From NCBI RefSeq assembly GCF_002127325.2, contig NC_035448.2:10865408-10929407 (forward strand): a DNA stretch of 64,000 nucleotides, in the 5' to 3' direction. Position 1 is the stretch's first letter; every line of letters starts with the position of its first letter. Positions 22,387 to 35,599 of the stretch are shown here, in pieces. The notes under the pieces are model-generated. The model was not told the origin of the DNA. It searched no databases and was given only the letters and a program-made list of their open reading frames with translations. The translations under genes were made by a program, and so were the position numbers. Origin of the DNA: Helianthus annuus. Lineage: Eukaryota; Streptophyta; Magnoliopsida; Asterales; Asteraceae.

Positions 22387-24638
22387 AGGAAGTCGGCAAC
22401 AACCACAGTCTCCGCAGGTGTCCTCCACAGCAACGTTATTTTGCTTCTAATGTTGTTGCAATAATACGACTTATCGCTATCGTTTTCTTTTATGTGTGGA
22501 ACTTATTTCATCTATCGTCGAATGTGGATTCTATTTCTCCCATACCCGAGCACCGTCTAAACACTAGCACTATGTACTATATAACGTATTTTACCCTTAC
22601 AACACTCTTAGGATGAGGTACGATATATGTGCAAGGAACAACTAATCGCGGGTGCACACGGGATTACTTTGGTCAGTGCACGGAGATCGTAGTGAAGTTC
22701 TAATGGTGCCATAACGTTTAAAAGCATGGTCAAGGGTCTTGGCCATGTCAACAAAGCGTGACACCAAAGTACGGGGCATAAGTAGTAGGGGTAACGCAAG
22801 GTGTGCTTTACACTACTACCGAAGCTTCGTAAAGAAAGTGCCATGTGGAGTTGAACGTTATTAGACCTATTATATCATAACGGTTATTTTCGACACGATA
22901 CAAATCGATCGCAAGGCGTAACAAAACTAAATCGCATCACTGCGGGACTTCTCGTAAGTCTGCGTACTTAACAAAATTGCCACATCGATGGACTTAGGTA
23001 AGTTCACCCCGAAGAGCAATTGGAGCAACGCAAGACTGGTCGTAAGTCTAGAACGCAACTCAATCGCAGTTTTGCTAGATCCATCTCGCAATCTAAATCA
23101 CTCGATATGTGGCTCTAAAATCGCAATCACATCATGTGTTTATCTCGCAGTCTCTAACGCTGGCTATTGAACTATTGTGTGAACTTCTACCGCCTGGTGT
23201 GGATCGCTTATTGTGGATCGCTAGGCGAGAATCGAAAATCACTCGCCGCTTTTTGCTTTAACGCATTTCGCGCCTATTTCATCAACTCGATACTCTCATC
23301 GCGTGTCGCTATCACTCATCGATACTCGTGTTATCTGTGTTATGTTAGCACGCACGACCTCGCTTCACGAGGCAAAACTAATAGGGTCGAAACATGGTAG
23401 TGTTTTGACCATATTAGCAGACTTTCGTGGAAAAAGGCCGTGTGGGCTAGCAATAGTTACTGTTTGTGGTGTATTCAACTCAATCGAATCGCATATCGTT
23501 CGCAACGCAACGATCGTCACTTATCATCTATCAGGGTCTATTGCCTATCAATATTCAGTCATCGCTTGGAAGTCATCGCAGTTGTGTAGAATTAGGATAC
23601 ATGACATCGCTTCACGAGGCAAAACTAATATGGGAAACGTGGTGTTTTCTATATTAGCAACTCTCGTGGAAACATGCCATGTGGGTTTTATGTGGAACAA
23701 ATCGAAATCGCATCTAGTCGAATCAAAATCGCGTCATTCGCCATCGCTTATCAATCGTCGTCTAACCCAGTGTGCCATATCAATGTTTCGTATGATCGAA
23801 CTACTCGCATTCGCTATCTATGCCTTGCTTGCATCCGACTCGCTCCCATTCACGACTCGGTCTGGCATCCTATCGCTTGAACCGACGAAACGAAATTCTA
23901 TCTGTGTCTTATCGACGCACGTGACACCGCCTCACGAAACAGAGGTAATATGGGCAAAACATGGTGGATACGCCGCTGGTACTTCCTATAAACAAGTGTT
24001 TTAATCATATTAACAAACGTTCGTGGGAAAGTGCCTCGTGGGGCTCGATGTAAATTATTTTTCCGTACTGTTAAAGAAAACCAATTTTTTTATAAAATTT
24101 TGTTAAAAACCGTTGGACAAGTGAAATTTCCTTACAACATGGAGAAAACATCGAATCAGTTTAGCTCCGTGCCCAATGGAAGTTTCATAAGTCCAGTTTT
24201 TCCTTAAAACTTTTGCAATGACCAAAAAAGAAATCTTCACGAAAACGATGGTTCGACATTCGGGTTTCTTCAAACTTGTGTTGCCGCCAAATTCCTTTAA
24301 AATGTATAACTCAAAACTTGTTATCAGACTAACAAAAACCCTTCCCATAGCGCTGGTGTAGACATCGATGCCGTTGGCGCCGCGCCATGAGAGGATTTTC
24401 CTAAATATCTTCGAAGATTAATCGATTATCGGTAAGTTTAAAACGTTATGGAATCGCTTTTGTGTGTGTCATCGCTTTTGGTTATTCGAATCGTACCTTC
24501 TCGCCGCTCTCACTCGTCGAATCTTAATCGATCGCTCGCTTATCTAGACGCTTTTAATCACTACTCTCGTTCGCATCAACTCTTACGACCCTACTAATGG
24601 ATTACTTTCGGGACGAAATTTCCTAAAGCAGGGGAGAC
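22387..24638 (+). other. E2 internal 3' region without pol; spaced degenerate repeats
   Basis: No protease, RT or integrase motif is found in any frame. Three related blocks of about 90-130 bp (from about 23349, 23602 and 23925) each contain CACGA..CA.A..TAATA, then CATGGTRG or CGTGGTG, then ATATTA.CA.....CGTGG. A 233-codon open frame (23303-24004) crosses them but has no recognisable domain and is rich in rare-looking composition, so I do not call it a gene. Confidence 0.6.
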
Positions 24639-27098
24639 TGTAACAACCCGCACCTTCGTGCGTTGTTGCTACTCGATACACTCGTTACGCCTAGCACCAG
24701 AGATTCGGATCATAATGTAACTATATCAGATATATCGCTAAATCGAGTATAATCGAATGATTACGCATATTCTATCGCTATTACAAACCTATTTTTCATA
24801 AATTATAACACTCACGATGATGTTGAGTGAGGGCTTAACCTACCCTCCTCGATAACCGTGAGGTGTCAAAACGTAAACAGGCAACGCTAACAAAGACTAT
24901 CGGGTGAGTACCATGTCTCCAACCATCGTGACGATGACGGCAACACGAGCAAGTAGTGCCCTGATAATCATTGTGGCACATCACATCGAAGAACGCACTC
25001 GAAGGCACGCGTAACTCGATCATCACACCGAATATTGGATATATAGATGGCGTATATGCGACCCTTTCTGTGATTAATTATAATAAATAAATAATACTAT
25101 AAATAAATGAAAACGTGGCCCAAACTATCGCAACGCACCAAAAACGAGGATCGAAAGGCTTCCGTACGGACGGGCCAGCCAAACGGCTGGGCCAGTCGAT
25201 CGAACGGACCAGCCGAACGGCTGGGCCGGCCGATCGAACGGCCAGCCGATCGGATGGGCCGGCCGATCGGACAGGCCAGCCATTCGGCTGGGCCGGCTGA
25301 TCGAACGGGTCAGCCGATCGGCTGGGCCGGCTGATCGGATAGGCCAGCCGATCGGCTGGACCGGCCGATCGAGTGGGCCATCCGATCCAGGCCACCTCTC
25401 CTCCTTCTCCCTTCCCCCTTGCCTATAAATACCCCATTCACCTCTCAAACACTTGTTGTTACTGTTGCTGCTCGACCAGGACGTTCTGGACCACTTTTCT
25501 CTCGATTTCTCCCGATTCTTGTAAGTTTTCAACCCAAATCTTGTACTTCTATAATCTATATTCAATCCCACACCTTTCTACCTTTCAAATTCCAACTTTC
25601 AATCGTGAAATCTCTGGATTTTGGGGCATTCTAGGGTGATGTCACCATGAAGTTCTTATGAACTTCAAGAGAAATGTCATCCCAAGCAAGAATGACTCGG
25701 ATCCAGGTGATTTCCACATGTTTTTGCATAAATCTCATCAAAATCCATGTTTTCTAAACATAAATTGTGTGATTTCTATGAATATGGGATGTTTCAAGGA
25801 TGATGTCATCATAAGGTTCACATGAACTTCAAAGGTGACCTCGTTCTTAGCATAAACAACTCGGATCTAAGTGGTTTCACATGTTTTCATAACAATCTTA
25901 CTCAAATCTATGATTACCTAGGCAAGGTGTGTGTGTTACGGGTTAAACACAGGAAAGACCATCAAGAACGGCCAAATCTGATGGAACGGGGTGATTCCCG
26001 GCCGTTAGAACGAGTCGGAATTGATGGGATTTCAGTTGTTTAAACACAACGACACCCCACCTCAGTCAATCACCCGAAAACTTTTTAGAAACCCATCAGG
26101 TGTGTCATAATCAGGACAACAAACGAGACTCAACCGACCAATCGAACAGCATGCTAACCGATCGGCTAGCAAGCTAACCGATTGGCTAGCCTACAACCGA
26201 TCGGACCAACACGTCCAGCCAACCAAACAAGCCACTCGATCGAACAAGCCGTTCGATCGAACAACCTGCTCGATCGAACAGCCCATTCGATCGAGTGACC
26301 CATTCGGACCACCCACCAATCCAATCAAGCTTTGAGAATTTCGTTTAACACACCATCAAACGCTCATGTAAACAGTCTGCAACCAGGATAATTCAAACCC
26401 AATCTCGACCGATCCAAATCAAGTCGTGTTCACACGTCAACTACGCGATGTGAGTATACTTGACCCTTTTTTATCGAATTTTGGGTGTAACATACGTTCC
26501 TTATAAATCGAACTTATCAAACGAATAATTCTAATTGTCAATTTATCACTTGCGAATAACTGTTTGCATAGATATACGTGATGCTAGTTGCATGTATGCT
26601 AGGACTTATACTCGTGACGTCCCACCACGACTAGTATAGTACTATTCCGCCCGACGGGGTCTAGTTATGCCATCGAAGAGTCGAGCATCGAGGACTTAGC
26701 TGGTAGTATCAGTTTTGTGAGTATATATGTCGTGTATTACATTTATGCATATGGAAATTCGCAGCAGTTTTTAATCTATTATTCTATTACATATCAAACC
26801 TGTATACTTGCCAATACTTTTGTATTGACATTATTTTAACGTATGTTGCAGGACTAGTTGAAGCCTACATCAAATCAAGCTAGGAAGTCTAGAAACTCAC
26901 CTAAAATCTAGGTTGTCGGATTTGAATTGTTCGAGAGGACAAGAAATCTGTGATGACTTATGTGATTGTATTATTTGTTAGTATGGGATAACAGATGTAA
27001 TAAATATTATCGCAATATAGTTGTTAGGGATTCTCTTGAGCAATCTGATTCGCCTAGTGCCGCGCCCCGATGATTCCGCCATCGGTTGGGGTGTGACA
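24639..27098 (+). repeat. E2 3' LTR
   Basis: 2460 bp, the partner of 17628-20062. The TATA box is at 25424-25431; the GC-rich palindromic array is at about 25168-25386. Confidence 0.95.
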
Positions 27099-28438
27099 GT
27101 AAAGGAATCGATAAAGCCGATAGCACAAAGAAATAGGCACATGGCACCGGATCGAGGCAAGGCAATTGCAAAAGATGTGAAGAGTCTCCTAGACGCCAGG
27201 ATCATTCGAGAAGTCCGGTATCAAACATGGGTGTCAAATCCAGTTATGGTGCGAAAAAAGGATAACTCATGGCGAATGTGCATCGACTTCACCGATCTAA
27301 ACGATGCGTGCCCAAAGGATTGTTTTCCATTACCAGAAATCGATGAGAAGATCAATTATGTTGCCATGTTCAGGTTGAAATGTTTTCTAGATGCTTACAA
27401 GGGATATCACCAGATACAGATGGCAGTCGAAAACGAGGATAAGACAGCCTTTGTCACCAACGAAGGAATTTATTGCTTCACTAAGATGTCGTTCGGATTG
27501 AAAAACGTTGGTGCTACGTACCAGCGTTTAATGAGGAAAGCCTTCAAAGACCAGATCGAACGAAACTTAGAGGTGTATGTTGATGATATAGTAATCAAAA
27601 GTCACGACGAAGCCACGATGCTAAAAGACATACTCGAAACCTTCACTCGACTCCGAAGCATTAACATGAAGCTAAACCCTAAAAAATGTACATTCGGAGT
27701 AGAAGAAGGGAAATTCTTGGGAGTCATGGTCGGGTCAAAAGGTCTGAGAGCCAACCCGGACAAGATCGATGCTGTTCTTACAATGAAAGCTCCAACGTCG
27801 GTCAAAGAGATACAGTCCTTAAATGGACGATTAGCCGCTCTCCATCGATTCTTGTCGAAAGCAGCAGACAGATCTCTCTCATTCATGGATGTGCTCAGGA
27901 AAAGCTTCAGGTCAGAGTTCAAATGGACTGAAGAAGCCGCACGAGCCTTTGAAGAACTTAAAGCTTATCTCGGGATCTTGTCGACCCTCACCGTAACAGA
28001 GAAGGACTAAGTACTAACAGTCTACTTGGCCGCATCGTACGGCGCTATCAGTGCAGTGCTAGTTGCTCACCGGACCGGAGCGCAAATTCCCATTTACTAT
28101 GTGAGCCGAACACTAAAAGATTATGAAACGAGGTATTCAAACTTAGAAAAGCTAGCTCTGGCATTGGTTCATGCTTCGAGACGACTTCGCCGGTATTTTC
28201 AAGCCCACCCGATCGAGGTACGAACAGATCAAAGAATCCAGCATGTTCTCCGACGACCCGAAGTTTCAGGTCACATGGCAAAATGGGCAATTGAGTTGGG
28301 CGCATTCAATATTACCTTCAGAACCAAGGGACCGTTAAAAGGGCAGGTGATAGCCGATTTCCTTGTAGAAATACCGGAGGATAAGAATGAAGACAAAACT
28401 GAAGAAGCTCCAAAAAAGCCTTGGTCTCTGTATACAGA
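27099..28438 (+). pseudogene. E1 reverse transcriptase and first RNase H
   Basis: RT spans about 27110-27900: RIIREVRYQTWVSNPVMVRK, the MCIDFTDLNDACPKD block, FLDAYKGYHQI, the catalytic YVDD at about 27577-27588, and KCTFGVEEGKFLG. An in-frame stop at 28008-28010 precedes the Ty3-type RNase H (YLAASYGAISAVLV, SRTLKDYETRYSNLEKLALA, then KGPLKGQVIADFLVE). The frame ends in WSLYT at the first residues of the second RNase H, where E3 entered (28438). Confidence 0.92.
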
Positions 28439-31400
28439 TGTCACACCCCGAATTTCCACGTGTCACCGGTGGGCCCGGTGGGGGTAACGTGACGTAGTTG
28501 ATAACATCATAGTCAAACAACTCAATATATAAATGCACAGCGGAAGCAGAAATAGATTCATTTCAACTTTACATAAACGTAATATTTAATATCACAAGTA
28601 GTTGAAACGGATCCACAGGCGGATCAAATAAAATAAGATAAATGTTCAACAGACTTTAGACGCCTAGAACTTGCAAGATTCCTTACTAACGCCCTGAGCA
28701 GCTTCCAGCCTATTACGTACTTGTACCTGTCACTTAGACTTTGGAAAATACGTCAGTTTTCACTGGTAAATACACTCAACTGGCTCATTTGAAAAGAGTT
28801 TATGAAAATTGGTTTAGGCGCACAAGGCACAAAACTATTTTGACACTTGATTAAGATGCACAAGGCAATATTAATCTTTTATACTTGGGACAAACTATAT
28901 CTCATGTTATCAGTTTTACATAACTTGCTCTACATACGGGGCCCGGTCCTATGCCGGTTCAAGATTAACCGACACACCACTATTCCCTTATTGGGAATCC
29001 CATATTGGGTATAATCAAATAATAAGCATAAAGCATCTGTCAGGTGTATGCCTACACCCCGTGCTTAGGTCGTGGCCATTTGCAATTAATGAGTCAAGGA
29101 TATCCAGGACACGGTCGCATTAACCCCCAATGTTTCAGTCAAGCAATACGAATTAAAACAGGTTATTTGGATTTCCCGACACATTGGTCTTCGAATCCCA
29201 TACCTGACCATGCGGTATTTATATTACCGTATCCCAAGCCCGTAATAGGGAAAATAAGTTAAGAGTATTTACCTGAGCTAGCTCCTGTCTTAAATAGCAA
29301 GAATTATAATAACTCAGCTGTATTCACTTAAGTAAGCGTAGGTACAATTTACCGGAAGGCTCTAGTCTGGAACGATGGTATAAATAACCAATTAGAATAC
29401 TAACGGGTCTTTAATTAAGCCTAAGCTTAGACCGGTTAGTTTTAAGGAAATATACGGTTTACGCACGATTAAGCGAAGACCGGATAGAACGTGATTTAGA
29501 CCCGACAAGTTTGAATACTTGTATAATATGGGTATTCAAAATACATTCTGGATTTTGAGACAAAAATGATAACGTTTGACCCGTTTCGGTCAATTTACAC
29601 AAACTAGTTACGTAAACCGAACCGAACGCGAAAAGGGCGATACGGGTAGACAAATGATTCAAATGCAAGTTCCCTGATATAATATGCTTTAAATATGATA
29701 TAATATCAGTAAGTTATGTTCTATATTGCCCGGAATAATTTTAAACTCAATTTATGCCTTAGAAGGGCATTTTGGTCTTTTTAAAAGATAATAAAAGAGT
29801 AAAATTAGAAATCTGAGTTTCGGGTCTGGTTCATACAGTAAATATACTTAATATAACATATTATATCAGTAGGGTATGACCCATATACCAAATTTATCAT
29901 TTAAAATCAAACTATGCACCGTAGGGGTATTTTAGTAATTTCACAAGGGCTAAAAATGCCAAAAAAAACTGGAAATCTGAGTTCATATACTTATACTTAC
30001 TGTTATTATATGAAAATATGCTAATTACCTCAGTAGGTATAGGTCTTACATGTTAAAAATAAGTATAACGCTTACTATGCGCTTAAAACGCTAAATATGC
30101 GATTTTAGAGCCGTTTCCGGGTTTATATATGAAAGCTGAGATTTTTATACTTCCAGAAGGCTCAAAATAATTTATTCATCATATAAAATCAGTAGAAAAA
30201 GGTTTCGGGTCAAAAGAATGTGTAAAACTCATTTTATGGCTAAAACGGTCAAAACCGACATAAGCCGAAATGACTAGGCGATCTAGGATCCGTTCAGCCA
30301 AAAATTAATTAAAAATCATCAAAATTCCCAGAATATTATATTACTTCTGTTGGTAAAGAGTTTCGTATCAAAACGTGGCCAGAAACGGGTTCTACGCGAA
30401 AAGGACCGTTTATGTAAATTTATAATATAGTTTTACGCTAATGGCCATAACTCAAAATCTGGACCACCAACTGATCCGAAATTTTCGGTGCAAGTTTATA
30501 TATTAGAAATAAAGATTTCTACTCTTTCACTTTTCCAAAAATCACGTTTTATATCAAAAAGGGCAAAATAGTCAACTTTATGCATAAATCGGAAACATGC
30601 ATTCGAATAGGCTAAGCATAGACTCAATCAAAGAAAATTCCAGAAAGTTTAACTAAAATAAAAATAGTCAAAAATACTTTCCAATACAGATCTCGAACAT
30701 GCATGTACGAATCCGAATCGATAGTCTACGAAATAATCGTTTTACAAGACTTTCGGTTCCGATTCGTGGCTATACTATAGATTGTCGAGTTGATGATGAT
30801 TAAAACACATTCTTATATGTGTTACAAGTTATTTATAATGATCAATCAGATTGCATGTCTAATATATTAACATTCAAGCTTATTTTTGCGAAAATCAATT
30901 CTGTTGACTTTTTAGAAACATGTTTGACTCGACAATTAGCATGCATATAGTGGGATTCAGATAGTGCCCTTTAGAGGGTTTGTTTCCCACATAAATACCA
31001 ATCTATAACAGGTTTCAATTCGAGAAATGACTGAAAGAAATCCGTTTAATCAGAAAGTCAAAGCTTATGAACAACCAGTTTGACTTTTAGCAATAATCAC
31101 TACAAGAACGGATTAAAGATCGAATTGAAAGCTTACAAAGGTCCTATAGGTGTTTAGTGAACACTAGAAGTCGGCCTGGATGATCTGATTATCTCCAGAA
31201 AGTCTTGAGAACCTTTGCAAGTCTTGAGAGCTCTTGTTCACAATGAAAATGTCCAAGAAATGAGATGATAATCTGATTTAAAGGAGGATCCAGAGCATTT
31301 GAAGTAGGTTACTGTTGTAGTAGCCATGCATGGCACTTGATTGGAGCATTTGGAGGCAAGACCAGTTGTTTACAACCCAAAATCGGACCCAAATCAGCCT

Positions 31401-32078
31401 ATTTTGCGAATTCTGTCGCTGGCAGACCCACGCGGCCCGCTTGGGCTTTACCAGGCGGGTCGCCTGACCCCTGGTTCAGCCAAACAAGTTTCAATTTTGG
31501 CAGAAATGGTCCCTGAGCTTGTACGCGATGTTTCGGCTGCTTTTCTCGACCCGTAAACCCCCAAACTTGGTTTCTAAGAACCTTAGGACTTTTACCAACA
31601 TGAAAATGTCCTCGGAACATTTTGCGCTCAACCGAAAAGCCCTGAAATTCGACGTTGACGCTTTTAGTCCTTCAAGTACGGTTTTGGCCATAACTTTCTC
31701 ATACGTTGACGAAACTTCATGAAATTTTTACCACATATTCTAGTGAGTATATTTTAGCTTTACAAAGCTTCGGGTCTGCCAAAAAGTTCACTCAGAGGTA
31801 TAAATTAAACATGTTGACACTTTTGGCCCCTATAGTTTGCAATACTTCACTTTTGTGCAATTTCTGCGTCGTATGATCCATGAACCATCCGTTTAAGGTT
31901 ATAAACATTATGTGGGGTTATCATAGAGTCTATTTATCCATTGTTGACACTTTGGACCCTTACGTTCCATAGTTTTCACTGTTTGTCACTTTTAGTCCCT
32001 CTAAAGTATGTTTTCACATAACGGAACCTTATGACACGTGTCAAGACATTATTGGACGAAATTTTTCGAGGTGTTACA
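28439..32078 (-). repeat. E3 3' LTR (left copy)
   Basis: On the plus strand it begins TGTCACACCCCG and ends AGGTGTTACA. Short ORFs inside (for example 29044-29262 and 31341-31556) occur unchanged in the other LTR and have no domain. It contains long stretches of AT-rich sequence with scattered RY-rich words. Confidence 0.95.
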
Positions 32079-32114
32079 TCCTCACCCCCTTAAAAGAAAT
32101 CTCGACCCCGAGAT

Positions 32115-32915
32115 TTATTGAAACACATGGGGATATTTCTCTTTCATCGTGGATTCCACTTCCCACGTATATTCGGGACCTCTACGGGCATCCCACTTGA
32201 CCTTAACAATAGGCACGTGCTTCCTTCGAAGCTTCTTTACCTGTCGATCCTCAATCGACAAAGGTTTTTCCACAAATTTTAGACTCTCGTCTATGTGTAT
32301 ATCTGTATGCGGTATAACCAGTGATTCATCAGCGAATCACTTCTTCAAGTTACAGATGTGGAACATATTATGAATAGCGCTAAGTTCCTCAGGCAAGTTT
32401 AACTTATAAGCGACTGCCCCGACATGTTCGATTATCTCGAAGGGTCCTATGTATCTCGGGCTTAGCTTGCCCCTTTTTTTCCAAATCGCATTACACCTTT
32501 CCAAGGTGATACCTTAAGCAACACTTTATCACCTACATCGAAGTGAAAATCCTTGCGCTTAGGATCCGCATAACTTTTCTGCCTATCCCTGGCAGCTTTC
32601 AAACGGTCGCGAACCTGATCGATCTTGTCTGTCGTCTCAAAGACGATATCTGGTCCAGACAACTGGACATCTCCAACTTCTGCCCAACAAATGGGCGATC
32701 TACACTTTCTACCGTATAAGGCCTCCAAAAGGCGCGGCCCTAATACTAGTATGGTAGCTATTTTTATAGGAGAATTCTATCAAGGGTAGGCGGTTATCCC
32801 AATTGCCACCTAAATTAATCACACATGCTCGAAGCATGTCTTCCAATGTTTGGATGGTACGCTCACTCTGTTCGTCCGTCTGCCAACCGTTATGTGATGA
32901 TGCTCCTTGACTCAT
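32115..32915 (-). pseudogene. E3 integrase C-terminus with chromodomain, broken
   Basis: Minus-strand reading gives [16 protein letters not shown] and [15 protein letters not shown] (end of the integrase core), a frame change near 32725, [51 protein letters not shown] and HNMFHICNLKK, then an in-frame stop (about 32336) followed by a chromodomain-like end (VKVKWDARRGPEYTWE) to a stop at 32115. The catalytic part with the first two Asp residues is missing. In this family the chromodomain steers integration to marked chromatin. Confidence 0.85.
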
Positions 32916-34390
32916 TGGGGAAACATATCCTTAAATCCTTAGGGTGTAATACATTGCGGGCTCCACCAAGCTCCTTAAATAGGTTTTAGCTCATAAGTTA
33001 TTTGATCTCGATATATTCGTTTACTTCGAATGGTTTCATATATTCTGAGCTTACTAGCCTGACAATTAACAGCTTGGCACACCTTTCCAGGGTGATATCT
33101 TTTGTTGAACCTTATTTCTTAGCAAGAACCTAGAAGGTTTGCTATTTCCATGAATCCTTGATTCTCTGCCGAATACTGGCAACTTATAGATGGTTATGGA
33201 TTTGTTCGATCTTATTCGTTGTTTCCAAGGCAACTTTTAGATCCCGATAATTGGACTTACCAATTTTCTGTCTAGCAATAGATGTTTAACATCTTATCTA
33301 TACAAGGTCTCCCAAAGGAGCAGCCTTGATACTTATATAACAACTGTTATAGACAAGCTAATCTTAAAGTGAGATGGTTATTCCAATCACTGCTTAAAAC
33401 TAACCTTAAGGGGTAGCTAATCTTTTAAGTCAGTCGAATAAATCGACGATCCTGGGCGGCAATTGGGGATTCCTAGATATTGCCTAAATAGGGTTGCGGT
33501 AATCAATGCATAAGCAAGATGAACCGTCTTTCTTATTTACTAAAATCGGAGTTCTTAGAACTTTGAATTTTTGGCTTTACGAAACCTTATCCAAAACTTA
33601 TGGATTTGGCTCTTAGTTCTTCCTGTTTTGCTGGTAATAACAGATATAAGATTCTTACAATAACTGCATCCCTAAGCGGGATGTTTGTCCTAACATCCTC
33701 TTGCCTCTCAGAAGGTAAACATGATAATTCTTATAAAGAAGCTAATTATGACGCATAGAGATGTCAGAGATTTCCGTATTCTCAGGCTTTGGCTCATCTA
33801 TCGTTGTCGGTGTCAGATAAATGATACATTCCCTTTACCATTGCAAGGATGCTCTAAGTAGAGATACTTATAAGGACATTTTTATATTGGATATCTCCTT
33901 TGAATACTACTAGTCGACTTTAGTACAATATGATCATTGGGATATCTTCGGGGATCCCATGCATTAAACCTCCATACTGATCAGGCATGGAAGCAATCTA
34001 TGGGACACACTAGGATACGCAAATCCTCATATGGTACTCTTATCAAACATAGTTTGGCATTCGCAGACGATAGAAAACAATGCGTAAAATAATAAAATAA
34101 AATAATTAATATATATATTGTCGTACTCTTTCTGGGGGAGAGTACTCCAGATTTTTATGAAAGGATTTTCTTCGAGGATGGGAGAGAGGTCATTAAAGAT
34201 TCCATTGGTAAATTATACCTCATATTTAATATATGAAGTCCTTATGAATGTAATCCAGAGTTTGCTAAGCTTATGGTTTGCTAAAGGTTTATTATCCCTT
34301 GCATCAATGTAAAAATACTTGGCAGTCACTATCAATGCTAAATGGTAAAGGACGTACCTAATGCTATTATCGATGTATACTGTCTCAGGT
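32916..34390 (-). pseudogene. E3 remnant of protease-RT region
   Basis: No frame is open for long. A short RT-like piece is readable on the minus strand at about 33450-33560 (TPILVNKKDGS, then CIDYRNP). Protease and the rest of RT and RNase H were not found. The region is too short for a full pol (about 1.5 kb instead of about 3 kb), so large deletions and decay happened here. Confidence 0.6.
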
Positions 34391-34394
34391 ATTC

Positions 34395-35565
34395 AACCGG
34401 TAGTCCAGGCGGTTCCTTTCTTATCCTTTCCAGACCTAGCTGCTCCTTTCTTGGCAGCCTTAGGGCAATTAGTACTGATGTGCCCCTTTTCACCACAGCT
34501 GAAACAATTTGCATCCTTAATGTCCCTACATTCGTGGGACTAGTGGCCAGTTCTTTTACAGATGCCACATTGCTTTATCTTTTGGTTTAATCGACACTGC
34601 CCCCAATGTCTTCTTTTGCAGGTTTTGCATGTAGGCTTTTTGTTGGAATCCTGTTGGTTGTTGTTGAGCTTAGATTTGCTCTTCTTAGAATTCTGAGAGT
34701 TATTCTCCTCCCTTGGTCTTTTGTCATTAGTTTCATTCATGAACGACTTTTGTCTTACTACATCTTGAGTGAGAGACAAGGATAGATCTACAGCTGATCT
34801 GTAGTTGATTGGCCTTGAAGCCTTAACATCCCCTTTTATTTCTGGTGCTAAACCACCGATGAAACGCGCAATGCGTTTTGGTTCCGGGGTAATTAAGTAG
34901 GGTACCAGTCTAGATAGGGAGTTAAAGTCGGTAACATATTGCTGACAATTTAGGTTTTTCATTGTGAGATTCAGAAAATCTGTCTCCACCTTTTCCACTT
35001 CGTGTTGTGGACAGTAGTTCTCCTTGATAAGGTCCGCAAACTTGGACCATCCCATAAGGTATAGGGGAATTTTCCCCGTGGACTGCATCATGGTCTTCCA
35101 CCATACTAGAGCCTCTCCTTTAAAAGATTGTGAAACGAATTTTACTATGTCCTTATCAGCACAATCGCTGATGTCCACAACCGTTTCCATTTCCTCAAGC
35201 CATTCCATAGCATCAATTGCTCCTTTTTCGCCATCGAAATCTCTGGGTTTGCATGAGACGAAATATTTGTAGGTGCACCCGCCCTCAGTTGAACGGGGCT
35301 CATCATAGAGTACTAACTCCCGAGGTTTGCTCTTTTCATCTGAAGATTGAACGGAGCTCTCCTTTCGAGCTGATGTATGCGTTTCCGTATGGATCTTCGA
35401 GTGAGTGACACTCGGTTCCTTTTTGTTCTCAAGTACCTTATCCACAACTTCACTAATTGCTGCGCTAATCAAGGCCTGAAGAGTAGTGCCATTAACATTT
35501 ATATTTTTACTTGCATCCTTGTTTTTAGCCGCTGCACTGCTGTGCGCTTCGTCGGAAACCTCCAT
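34395..35565 (-). pseudogene. E3 gag, nearly intact, one in-frame stop
   Basis: The open frame 35565-34540 (341 aa) starts MEVSDEAHSSAAAKNKD. The Retrotrans_gag core is at about 95-260 (YKYFVSCKPRDFDGEKG, ALVWWKTMM, YCPQHEVEKVETDFLNL), followed by a basic linker and the knuckle CKTCKRRHWGQC. A stop at 34540-34542 is followed in the same frame by a further knuckle CFSCGEKGHISTNC and a basic tail ending at about 34395. Capsid protein of a gypsy element. It is the only E3 gene that still looks almost functional. Confidence 0.88.
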
Positions 35566-35599
35566 TCTGGAGCTTTGGTACTAACACCAAAATAACATA

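Larger units (their letters stand above)
17628..27098 (+). mobile_element. E2: gag-only Ty3/gypsy-type element (TR-GAG-like) nested in E1
   Basis: The LTRs at 17628-20062 and 24639-27098 (TGTAACAACCCG...GGTGTGACA) are flanked by the perfect duplication GTAAA (17623-17627, 27099-27103). A primer site TGGTATCAGAGCC (initiator tRNA-Met type) is at 20066, and the purine tract AAAGCAGGGGAGAC precedes the right LTR. The 4.6-kb interior has a gag gene and then about 2.25 kb without protease, RT or integrase. It therefore needed enzymes from other elements. It inserted between protease and RT of E1. Confidence 0.93.

Noticed and set aside
23303..24004. 233-codon open frame in E2
   Set aside because: No domain, crosses degenerate repeats, and another frame is also open; probably chance in a stop-poor region.
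29044..31722. Short ORFs in the E3 LTR repeated at 38940-41618
   Set aside because: They are identical because the LTRs are nearly identical; no domain and no start or codon signal.
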